5,637 nucleotides of DNA from Bacteroidales bacterium (GCA_023229505.1 JALNZD010000084.1:1-5637); one strand, 5' to 3'. Shown: positions 1 to 5,357, counted from the first letter of the stretch. Translations and numbers: made by a program. The notes: generated by a model from the sequence alone, not told the origin.

Positions 1-1032
1 TCTGACCGAGTCTCCGGTATTATTCAGTTCAAAACCGTGAGAATTACAGCTTCCACCGCCTTCATTCGCATACACCACCAAAAATCCATGTGGAGAAATT
101 GTAGTTTCACCCGTATTGGTTCTGCAGCTTTCTACGAATATTTTATGCGTAGCGGTTCCGCTGCCGGAATAGTTATCCATTAAATAGTAACCGGCTAAAT
201 CAATTGTAGCGGTAGCGGATATATTATACAGCTCCACCCATTCACCGTCCGGCTTGGGACCATTGTTTTCAGGTCTTGGCAAAAATTCGTTCAACACTAC
301 GCCAGAAAGCACGGGCGGTGGCGTAATCGGCCAATGACCGGAATTTAAAGTGACGGAGATTTCTTCGGTGGCGGTGAAGCCACCCGCTCCTTCGGCCAAA
401 TCTGTCTGCCAGCCACTATAAATAAATTTAAAGGTGCATGATTTGTCCTGCAAACTGTCGGCCGTTGAACTCGGCAAACTGATGGTAAACAGCCAATCGG
501 CCGAGGCGCTGTCAAAAATCGTTGGCGCAGTGGCAAGACTTAGCAACGTGCCGGTATATTGGGTAATACCGTGCAACTTGGCTACCAATTCCAACCCGTT
601 GCACAGACTGTTCTCGCCGTCCGCCTGTGCCGCGCTAACCTTGTATTGAAAACCTAAAATGCCCTCGTTGGAAACATTAACAATGCGGCTGGACGACTCT
701 CCTTTATTAATCGTGTTCGGCAAAAAATCAGTTGCCGAACTTAATGAAAAATCCAAAGTGCCGGCTTGTATAATATTGCCCGTTGAAGTTGCCGTATCAT
801 TAAAATAAGCGACCGTCTGTCCAATAGTTGAAAGGCCGGCCCAGTTGAGTGCAATCATCAACAGCAAAACTACCGCCTTAATCACGATTTGTTTGAATAA
901 TTTATCAGCCGTTTTTTTCTTAGCAGTTTTTTTCACCGGTCTTGCCCTGCTCTTTGCGTTGGCAACAGTTGGCTCAGCCTTGCTGGCTTTTTTCCGAATG
1001 ATTTTTTTAATTTTTTTAATTTTCTTTATCAT
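1..1032 (-). CDS. SipW-dependent surface protein with lamin-tail domain (3' end outside window)
   Basis: The frame is open without a stop from an ATG at 1032 to the window edge, giving 344 residues. Residues 1-52 are extremely basic (21 Lys/Arg, two acidic residues), with repeated KKI and KKTAKKK runs. A short hydrophobic stretch (about 53-68) follows, then the TasA/camelysin-type signature AYFNDTATSTGN at 75-86 and QAGTLDFSL just after. That is the classic junction processed by SipW-type signal peptidases. Residues 87-235 look like a beta-sandwich, a PITPPPV linker follows, and residues 245-344 are a lamin-tail domain (VVLNEFLP, GEWVELYN at 263-270, later GFLVVYA and LNNTGDSVR). Lamin-tail domains are beta folds common in secreted bacterial proteins. 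The ATG lies one base after the signal peptidase stop, so translational coupling is likely; no Shine-Dalgarno is seen. Secretion and surface display are inferred; the binding partner is unknown. The basic N-region is much longer than a normal signal peptide n-region. Confidence 0.88.
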   Translation of the reverse strand, partial: MIKKIKKIKKIIRKKASKAEPTVANAKSRARPVKKTAKKKTADKLFKQIVIKAVVLLLMIALNWAGLSTIGQTVAYFNDTATSTGNIIQAGTLDFSLSSATDFLPNTINKGESSSRIVNVSNEGILGFQYKVSAAQADGENSLCNGLELVAKLHGITQYTGTLLSLATAPTIFDSASADWLFTISLPSSTADSLQDKSCTFKFIYSGWQTDLAEGAGGFTATEEISVTLNSGHWPITPPPVLSGVVLNEFLPRPENNGPKPDGEWVELYNISATATIDLAGYYLMDNYSGSGTATHKIFVESCRTNTGETTISPHGFLVVYANEGGGSCNSHGFELNNTGDSVR

Positions 1033-1033
1033 C

Positions 1034-1561
1034 TTATTCTAACTTTGACATTTTTTTATTCTTTTTAACTTCTGCAAAAATATTTTTCGTTTCATCCCAA
1101 ATAATAATCATTGCCGGCACAATGATAATCAGCATAAAGCCGAAGGGCTTTTTGGCTGTATTAACCGCGTAGCCGACATAAGGTGCGGTAAATAAAACCT
1201 TTCCCACAATATCCTTACCGGTGATTTCTTTCGTGTCCGGCGCATTGTTGGCGTCGCCCTTGGTAATATAAATCGTCTCGCCGCCAACCACTTTCATTTC
1301 GTGAATTCGGTGCGTGGTCGGCGTCTGGGTCTTGCTTATACGGCCGAAGGTGATGACATCACCGACTTTGTATTCAGATGATGGTTTAACCACCACGATA
1401 CTGCCGGTGTGGATGCTTGGCTCCATTGAACCGGAAAGCACTGACATTATTTTAATATTGCCGGTGATTGGAAAGATAGAGATTATAAATAGGAGAGCAA
1501 AGCCTGCCAGAAGCGCGAGTATAAGATAGTATGCGTATTTGTATAAAAATTTATAGGTCAT
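1034..1561 (-). CDS. sipW: SipW/ER-type signal peptidase I
   Basis: This 175-aa membrane protease of the SipW (archaeal/ER-type, S26B) family cleaves signal peptides of exported proteins. An N-terminal membrane segment spans residues 11-30. The nucleophile motif SGSMEP lies at 43-48 with Ser45. THRI at 83-86 supplies His84, the general base that replaces the Lys of bacterial type I peptidases. KGDANNAPD at 101-109 is the conserved third block with its Asp residues. A second membrane segment lies at about 130-145, followed by a basic tail (EVKKNKK). Length and layout fit the family. The gene sits between two genes whose products carry SipW-dependent signal peptides, as in the Bacillus tapA-sipW-tasA operon, so these are its likely substrates (inference). 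Its stop is one base before the next start, which suggests coupling. No Shine-Dalgarno precedes the ATG; 34 bp upstream of it is an intergenic RNA hairpin. The symbol is by family resemblance. Confidence 0.93.
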   Translation of the reverse strand: MTYKFLYKYAYYLILALLAGFALLFIISIFPITGNIKIMSVLSGSMEPSIHTGSIVVVKPSSEYKVGDVITFGRISKTQTPTTHRIHEMKVVGGETIYITKGDANNAPDTKEITGKDIVGKVLFTAPYVGYAVNTAKKPFGFMLIIIVPAMIIIWDETKNIFAEVKKNKKMSKLE

Positions 1562-1587
1562 AATTAAACATTATCAAATGCTTTATT

Positions 1588-1614
1588 CCTCTGCCGACGA
1601 TAAGTCAGCAGAGG
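1588..1614 (-). promoter_or_regulatory. intergenic RNA hairpin between tasA-like gene and sipW
   Basis: Read on the minus strand, the 11-nt arms CCUCUGCUGAC and GUCGGCAGAGG pair fully with one U-G wobble around the loop UUAUC. On the plus strand the wobble becomes a C-A mismatch, so the structure favours minus-strand RNA. It is followed by AAUAAAGC rather than a U-tract, so it is not a standard intrinsic terminator. It may stabilise or process the mRNA, or lower peptidase expression relative to the structural gene upstream (inference). Confidence 0.55.
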
Positions 1615-1647
1615 TAAAAACATATAATTCGAGGATTATTTTATGTT

Positions 1648-3252
1648 TTACTGCTGATTGAGTGTGAATGTAAGAGTCGTTGTCAAGTTCGCGCCCTGGA
1701 AGTTGTTGCCGGTAGAAGGACCGTCAACCTGCACACCCATAACAAGTTGCTTTTGTTCGCTTGCGTTAAGACCCACCGCCGCATTCGTAATCGGAGTGAG
1801 GCGCAAGTCCTGAAGGTCGGCATAGCCGTTAGCGTTCTGGTCAGTGCCGTTGATCAGACCAGCCACTGGACCACCCAAAAATCCAGCAGTGTTGACATAA
1901 GCAGAAATTTGATCGGAAGGATCTTGATCGCCCCACCAGTTGTTCTGACCGTTGACGTCCGTGCCTGTGGTATTTTGAATGCCTAGCGCGACATTTGGAG
2001 TGAAGTTGTTTTGGTTGATGGTGACAAAAGAAACACTTGGATTATCTTCTACATTCACCCCAACGGCATCCGATGGAGACTTGTGGTCAATAAGATTACT
2101 GATGTCATTGTATGTTACGACGGCATTCAGCGTATTGCCCTCCAGTCCGATCGCGTGTGACCAGAGGCCTTCAAGCGCGCTGATGGTGTTGTTCTTGATG
2201 ACAAGGCCATTGATGTATCCACCCGAACCATGAACATTCACCAAGACACCATATGCCCCGCGACCTGCATTCCAAGCCGCAGTTGAAGCTTGTACATTTG
2301 AGATAATATTATTTTGAATTGTTACATCAGAGATAACGCCTGAATCGGCTGAATTACCGATGTAGATGCCCTTGGCACTTCCACTGCCCGCGAATACTAG
2401 AGTTAGATTTCCGATGTTGGTGATAGTGTTACCCGAGAAAACAAAATGCGCACCACCGGAAGAGCCGGCAGTTAAAGAAATCGCCTGGACTGAACCGCTT
2501 GATAGTGTGGTACCAATATGGTTGATATTGTTGTCCTTAACACTAATATTGCTTATTCCACTACTAATTTGCACGGCATAGGTACCGTTCGGATTTGTAA
2601 TATTAAATCCGCGGATTGTTACGCCGCTTGAAGTAATATTAAATTGAATGCTTGAGGTAAATAATGGGCCTTGAGTGGAAACGATTGTCATCGGTTGGCT
2701 TACAGTAATTTCCGGGTGGCCTTCCCACGTCGAATTATAATCGCCGGGAACAACACAAACTGTTTTATTGGCGTTTGCTGAAGCGCTTGCCGCAGCAGAA
2801 ATTGTAGTACCCGAAACAGTAACATCGCAATTTGTCGGCGTTACATACGCGCCAATCGTTGCCCCTGCGCCGCCCGTGAGTAGATTTGAACCGCCGAGCG
2901 TAAGCGAAGTAATACGTACTTGCTTTTCAAAACCGCCAACCGTCTCGGTATTACCTGCGCTAACGCCAAGATGCATACCGTTTACAGTTCCAATGTTCTT
3001 AAGCCACACGCTTGAAACGCTCGGCGTGCCACCTGGTGCCATCGCGGAGAAATTCCACGATGCATTTTGCGAAGTCAACCAGCCGTTATACGGAATGCCA
3101 TTGCTATCTTTAGCAATAGCAAGATTGAGTGTACCTGCAGTAAAAGTATTGCCGGTTGAAGTTGCGGAGCTGCTGAAAAAGGCCATGGTTCCACCGACGA
3201 CAATGGCCGCGACCGCCGCAATCAGCGCGACGCTTAAAATTATTCTTTTCAT
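1648..3252 (-). CDS. TasA/camelysin-type SipW-dependent protein with inserted parallel beta-helix
   Basis: The ATG at 3252 gives 534 residues. A GTG at 3327 would add 25 residues, but these lie in front of an ideal signal peptide and overlap the structured leader, so the ATG is preferred. Residues 1-23 are a basic-hydrophobic SipW-type signal peptide, followed by AFFSSSATSTGNTFTAG (24-40). This is the TasA/camelysin start and is probably cleaved by the neighbouring peptidase. Residues 24 to about 130 form the first part of the beta-sandwich. From about 142 to 445 there are repeated short beta-strand turns rich in Asn, Gly, Ile and Val (VTIRGFNITN, VTIQNNIISN, LVIKNNTISA, VTINQNNF), starting with a TVCVVPGDY strand and ending with NNWWG. 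This is the usual pattern of a right-handed parallel beta-helix. Residues 471-482 (DQNANGYADLQD) match an EF-hand/dockerin-like Ca2+ loop. The end (LTTTLTFTLNQQ) looks like the last strand of the camelysin fold. Two Cys (142, 166) at the start of the insert could form a disulfide. The protein is probably secreted or surface-attached; its ligand is unknown. It is the first gene of the operon. Confidence 0.88.
   Translation of the reverse strand: MKRIILSVALIAAVAAIVVGGTMAFFSSSATSTGNTFTAGTLNLAIAKDSNGIPYNGWLTSQNASWNFSAMAPGGTPSVSSVWLKNIGTVNGMHLGVSAGNTETVGGFEKQVRITSLTLGGSNLLTGGAGATIGAYVTPTNCDVTVSGTTISAAASASANANKTVCVVPGDYNSTWEGHPEITVSQPMTIVSTQGPLFTSSIQFNITSSGVTIRGFNITNPNGTYAVQISSGISNISVKDNNINHIGTTLSSGSVQAISLTAGSSGGAHFVFSGNTITNIGNLTLVFAGSGSAKGIYIGNSADSGVISDVTIQNNIISNVQASTAAWNAGRGAYGVLVNVHGSGGYINGLVIKNNTISALEGLWSHAIGLEGNTLNAVVTYNDISNLIDHKSPSDAVGVNVEDNPSVSFVTINQNNFTPNVALGIQNTTGTDVNGQNNWWGDQDPSDQISAYVNTAGFLGGPVAGLINGTDQNANGYADLQDLRLTPITNAAVGLNASEQKQLVMGVQVDGPSTGNNFQGANLTTTLTFTLNQQ
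1918..2829 (-). other. parallel beta-helix insert within the TasA-type protein
   Basis: This segment encodes about residues 142-445 of the 534-aa protein. It holds at least seven recognisable coils of the PbH1/NosD type, each with an N-N-x-I or G-N-x-I turn, and closes with NNWWG, a frequent end mark of such helices. Beta-helices of this kind commonly bind or cleave polysaccharides; no catalytic residues could be assigned. The boundaries are estimates made by eye. Confidence 0.7.
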
Positions 3253-3259
3253 AAGTTTA

Positions 3260-3371
3260 CTTGTACCGTTAACCTTTGCTTTGCAAAATTTAACGGGATT
3301 TGTCGGTTTCGCCGCTTGATTTATCACCAGCGTCCCTCCACTCGACCTTTATTGTGGCGCAGGTGATAAAT
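3260..3371 (-). promoter_or_regulatory. structured 5' leader of the tasA-like operon (candidate cis-regulatory RNA)
   Basis: On the minus strand three stems can be drawn. The first has the perfect 10-bp arms AUUUAUCACC (3371-3362) and GGUGAUAAAU (3328-3319). Inside it are a U-U mismatch, GCG/CGC, and CCAC/GUGG closing a 12-nt loop, with AGGGA bulged on one side. The second is a small CGG-CGAAA-CCG hairpin. The third has 7-bp arms CCGUUAA (3296-3290) and UUAACGG (3272-3266), with an inner UUUGC-AAA-GCAAA stem. The last stem ends about 13 nt before the ATG at 3252. There is no U-tract, so control, if any, would be at translation or stability. I could not match it to a riboswitch class that I know. 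Confidence 0.5.
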
Positions 3372-3441
3372 TATCCTTAGGTTTAACCGTTTTAATTAAT
3401 AACTTTTAGTTAATATATAAATTTAATAATCTTTTACCACT
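3372..3441. other. AT-rich spacer, probable promoter region of the tasA-like operon
   Basis: Nearly all A/T, lying between the repeat cluster and the structured leader. The operon promoter should be here. A TATATT hexamer is visible on the minus strand, but no paired -35 is convincing, so no promoter is called. Confidence 0.3.
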
Positions 3442-3776
3442 TGTCATTCCCGCATCTCCCTTTTGTCATTCCCGCGCAGGCGGGAATCTTTTCCTTTCTG
3501 TCATTCCCGTCCCCGTTTTCACGAGGATAAACTCCGGCGGGAATCTTTTCCTTTCTGTCATTCCCGCGCAGGCGGGAATCTTAGTCGGTTTATAGAGTAA
3601 GATCCCCTTCCCTCGCTAACGCTCCTTCGACTTAGCTCAGGACGGGTCGCCGGGGATGACAGAGGAAGGGGGCAAGGCGCTCGCCGGGGATGACAGGAGG
3701 GGTGGGACGCTCGCCGGGGATGACAGGAGCGAGTAATACGCTCGCCCTGCCTACCGGCAGGCAGGCGGGGATGACA
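3442..3776. repeat. REP-like palindromic repeat cluster in inverted arrangement
   Basis: Four copies of TGTCATTCCCG start at 3442, 3464, 3499 and 3556. Four copies of the opposite-facing CGGGGATGACA start at 3651, 3685, 3715 and 3766. Two units are clean hairpins, ATTCCCGC-GCAG-GCGGGAAT, at 3468-3487 and 3560-3579. A third (3503-3544) holds a 28-nt insertion between its arms. On the right side a 22-nt unit recurs exactly 30 bp apart (3678-3699 and 3708-3729). The last copy is interrupted by a CCTGCC-TACC-GGCAGG hairpin. No gene is seen here. The cluster resembles the dispersed REP elements found between genes in many bacteria; any role in mRNA ends or DNA structure is inference. Confidence 0.8.
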
Positions 3777-3794
3777 GGGGGGGGATGCGGGAAT

Positions 3795-3846
3795 AAAAAA
3801 CGCCCTTAAAACTCAACCGGCTCGTACCATTTGTTCTAAGGGCGTT
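3795..3846 (-). terminator. intrinsic terminator of the zinc-ribbon unit
   Basis: On the minus strand the perfect 10-bp arms AACGCCCUUA (3846-3837) and UAAGGGCGUU (3808-3799) are followed by further U residues (3798-3795). The 28-nt loop is larger than usual. The element ends transcription coming from 4460/4285 before the repeat cluster. On the plus strand there is no good T-tract after the stem. Confidence 0.75.
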
Positions 3847-3878
3847 GTTGTTTATGAAAAACGTTAATGCCCGACTAT

Positions 3879-4038
3879 TAGACATGTTGCTTAATAAGCT
3901 TCGTGACGAAATTTTCAGATTTTGCGGAAATTTTTTCAAAAATCTTTGAAGTAATATGGATATATTAGCAAAAAGATTTTTGGAAAAATTTACCGAAATC
4001 TGGAAATTGCAGTAGGAGCTTATTAAGCAGCAGGTCTA
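3879..4038. repeat. 160-bp imperfect inverted repeat
   Basis: Arms of about 79 and 77 bp (3879-3957 and 3962-4038) flank a 4-bp centre GGAT. By hand alignment about three quarters of positions match. The best blocks are TGCTTAATAAGCT, an AAAAATCTTT block and TAATAT next to the centre; the weakest block is 3901-3909. It begins 13 bp after the zinc-ribbon stop codon and lies before the terminator, so as RNA it would form a long 3'-UTR hairpin. It encodes no supported protein. It could be a MITE-like relic, an RNase III target or a structured RNA. Confidence 0.75.
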
Positions 4039-4051
4039 TTATATTCAATTG

Positions 4052-4285
4052 TTAACTCATCCGGTATTGGGCGGTAAAGCCATTCTCCGCCTGATCCATC
4101 CCGAATTCATCGGCGGCGGTCGGCTGTTGGCACTGAATGTAAATTTCTTTATCTTTAATGGTTAAAACATTGAGTGATTTGCACTTGGGGCATTTTTTTT
4201 CCTGCTTGATAAAACCGGCAAATTTGGTGATGGTAGCGAAATGGCAGGTGCATTTGGCACAGCGCCAGATGAATTCTCCGATCAT
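4052..4285 (-). CDS. small zinc-ribbon protein
   Basis: This 77-aa protein has a Cys4 zinc-ribbon pattern: CAKC at 9-12 and CPKC at 32-35, about 20 residues apart, with extra Cys at 14 and 52. The ribbon is preceded by FIWR and followed by a beta-rich LNVLTI stretch, reminiscent of FmdB-like or rubredoxin-like knuckles. The acidic/Gln-rich tail (after 52) is not recognised. A TTG at 4291 would add two residues, but the ATG at 4285 is preferred. There is no Shine-Dalgarno; the U-tract of a terminator hairpin ends only 8 nt before the ATG, so expression probably depends on read-through of that hairpin. Zinc binding is a family inference. Function (nucleic-acid or protein binding) is unknown. 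Confidence 0.7.
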   Translation of the reverse strand: MIGEFIWRCAKCTCHFATITKFAGFIKQEKKCPKCKSLNVLTIKDKEIYIQCQQPTAADEFGMDQAENGFTAQYRMS

Positions 4286-4293
4286 ACACAAAT

Positions 4294-4319
4294 AAAAAAA
4301 CCCGCTATAAACTAACGGG
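4294..4319 (-). terminator. intrinsic terminator in the leader before the zinc-ribbon gene
   Basis: On the minus strand, CCCGUUA-GUUUA-UAGCGGG forms a 7-bp stem with one U-G wobble, directly followed by seven U residues (4300-4294). It sits about 140 nt downstream of a strong promoter and just before the ATG at 4285. It therefore either ends a small RNA or acts as an attenuator for the zinc-ribbon gene. Confidence 0.75.
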
Positions 4320-4460
4320 AATCGTTTTGGACGGCTCTATTAAACAAACAACCTGCCGATTCATGGCTTGTATTTGATTTATTACACCCCGTCACCATAG
4401 AGAATTATTAGTTTTAAAATATATAAACTTATTTCTCTATTATTTTCAACTCAATTATGT
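4294..4460 (-). ncRNA. candidate leader RNA / small RNA with own promoter and terminator
   Basis: The predicted transcript runs from about 4460 to the U-tract at 4294. Near its 5' end is a hairpin with the 8-bp arms AUAGAGAA (4440-4433) and UUCUCUAU (4404-4397), with a smaller AGUUU/AAACU stem inside. Next comes UGACGGGG (4394-4387), which could pair over 8 bp (two G-U) with UCCCGUUA (4320-4313), the 5' arm of the terminator. That would be a possible antiterminator. GAAUCGGC (4362-4355) can also pair with GCC plus CGAUUC further on. The layout is that of an attenuator or riboswitch, but no known class was recognised. No protein gene is supported here; a 19-codon frame is noted elsewhere. Confidence 0.5.
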
Positions 4461-4466
4461 GTCTGC

Positions 4467-4495
4467 ATTCTAAGCATATTTATATTTAAAGTCAA
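4467..4495 (-). promoter_or_regulatory. sigma-70-type promoter for the leader/zinc-ribbon unit
   Basis: On the minus strand, TTGACT (4495-4490) is separated by exactly 17 nt from TAGAAT (4472-4467); each hexamer matches the consensus at five of six positions. Transcription would start near 4460. The element lies just downstream of the preceding unit's terminator. Confidence 0.7.
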
Positions 4496-4511
4496 GAGGA
4501 AGAATGCGGAT

Positions 4512-4552
4512 AAAAAAGCAAAAAGTTACCATTTTTGACAAATTGGTAACTT
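4512..4552 (-). terminator. intrinsic terminator of the MNT-HEPN operon
   Basis: On the minus strand the 9-bp arms AAGUUACCA (4552-4544) and UGGUAACUU (4531-4523) are followed by two U-runs (UUUUUGCUUUUUU). The stem is AT-rich and extended inward by a few A-U pairs. It lies about 90 bp after the HEPN stop. In between, a direct repeat of TTTTAGGCYGG occupies 4571-4592; nothing else is seen there. Confidence 0.7.
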
Positions 4553-4642
4553 AATATTTTAATAGTGTGTTTTTAGGCCGGTTTTAGGCTGGAATCGCTT
4601 AGATGATAATCAAAATAAACACCCTTAAATCTGAAGTACAAC

Positions 4643-5041
4643 TCAATCAAGGTCGATCAGCCCGACAACATAGCCACGAACACTTTTAGCAGCGATTAGC
4701 GCTTCCTTCGCCTCTTTCTTCGTATAATTTATCGGCGTATCAAGCGGATATCTTGTTTCAATATAATAATCATTAAGCAAGATACATTCATTTTCAAGCT
4801 TAACAAATTCGTATTTTATTTTTTTACATTCATTCAGTAGTTTGATTAAGTCATGAATCTTTTCAACATTTTTGCCGGAAAATACTAAATAGCCTTTCAG
4901 ATATTTTTCCGACATTTGTTGCGAGAGGAAACAGGTCGTGCCCAAGTAGCCGCCTTCAGTCAGAACAACTTTAGCCGATTTATAATCATCATCGGCTTTT
5001 TTAATCCATTCTTTGGCAAGTATCAGGTTATTTTTTTTCAT
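4643..5041 (-). CDS. HEPN-domain protein (HepT-like partner of MNT nucleotidyltransferase)
   Basis: This 132-aa all-helical protein belongs to the HEPN family. Family landmarks are AKEWIKKADDDYKSAK (9-24), CFLSQQMSEKYLKGYLV (37-53), HDLIKLL (63-69) and YIETRYP (93-99). Many HEPN proteins are RNases and serve as toxins paired with an MNT antitoxin (HepT/MntA). Active toxins usually carry R-x(4-6)-H. Here Arg97 is followed by YPLDTPINY and has no His at the expected distance, so RNase activity is doubtful; it may be a non-toxic HEPN that supports the nucleotidyltransferase, or a degenerate toxin. The ATG overlaps the end of the MNT gene by 14 bp, so the two are cotranslated and probably form a complex. 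It is last in its operon; an intrinsic terminator follows. Confidence 0.88.
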   Translation of the reverse strand: MKKNNLILAKEWIKKADDDYKSAKVVLTEGGYLGTTCFLSQQMSEKYLKGYLVFSGKNVEKIHDLIKLLNECKKIKYEFVKLENECILLNDYYIETRYPLDTPINYTKKEAKEALIAAKSVRGYVVGLIDLD

Positions 5042-5357
5042 AAACCAGTTTGCCTGAATTAATTATTCCCAAAATAAATCCGTCGCCAAGTCTGGTGCGC
5101 CTGGCAATCTCTGCCGGCGTATAGACTAAAATATCAACCGGAACTTGTCGATCAAGAAGAAGTCTGGAAACTTCACGATTACGTTCGCGGCGCGGCTTGA
5201 TTGTTTTTTTAACTATAAAAAAATCAATGTCGCTGCTTGAAGTGATTTTTCCCTCCGCAAAAGAGCCAAAAATATATATTTTTTCCGGCTCGTATTCCTG
5301 CTTGATTTTTTCCACGAATCTGGCGGCTTCTTTTTGATAAAATTCTTTTCTGCTCAT
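5028..5357 (-). CDS. MNT-type nucleotidyltransferase (MntA-like antitoxin)
   Basis: This 109-aa minimal nucleotidyltransferase has the polymerase-beta fold. GS at 31-32 (in FGSFAEG) and DID at 43-45 fit the GSx10DxD signature exactly, and Asp75 (VPVDILVYT) is the likely third metal-binding residue, so the active site looks intact. In MntA/HepT pairs the enzyme neutralises the HEPN toxin by transferring AMP to it; that role is inferred here from family and neighbour. The product overlaps the HEPN gene by 14 bp and is encoded first. The only Met in the N-terminal region is at 5357, so the start is well fixed. The upstream promoter would place the transcript start at or very near this ATG, suggesting a leaderless mRNA. 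The C-terminus (GIINSGKLVYEKK) is typical of the family. Confidence 0.92.
   Translation of the reverse strand: MSRKEFYQKEAARFVEKIKQEYEPEKIYIFGSFAEGKITSSSDIDFFIVKKTIKPRRERNREVSRLLLDRQVPVDILVYTPAEIARRTRLGDGFILGIINSGKLVYEKK

Noticed and set aside
2768..3319. Long plus-strand ORF of 183 codons opposite the TasA-like gene
   Set aside because: It is the complement of a clearly coding region with domain signatures; its own product has no recognisable features. The same applies to the other plus-strand ORFs at 434-649, 845-1042, 1314-1529, 1747-1986, 1979-2233 and 2366-2581.
3253..3327. GTG start at 3327 adding 25 residues to the TasA-like protein
   Set aside because: The ATG at 3252 starts exactly at a standard SipW-type signal peptide, and the extension lies in the structured leader.
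3260..3371. c-di-GMP-I (GEMM) riboswitch, prompted by a GGGACGC string
   Set aside because: The other required blocks (GGCAAACC, GCAAAGCC in the right places) and the tetraloop/receptor layout are not present.
3647..3776. Regularly spaced repeats (34, 30, 30 bp) that could suggest a CRISPR array
   Set aside because: The gaps between the conserved 16-22 nt units are only about 8-18 bp and partly repeated, the units vary, opposite-facing copies are present next to them, and there are no cas genes in view.
3751..3939. 62-codon minus-strand ORF
   Set aside because: It runs through the inverted repeat, the terminator and a REP unit; composition and position show it is non-coding.
4305..4364. 19-codon minus-strand leader peptide frame with its stop inside the terminator hairpin
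   Set aside because: No Shine-Dalgarno, no run of regulatory codons, and such short frames occur by chance; kept only as a note for the attenuator idea.
4320..4460. tRNA or 6S RNA in the gene-free stretch
   Set aside because: No acceptor/T-arm pattern or CCA context, and the ends of the predicted transcript do not pair as in 6S RNA.
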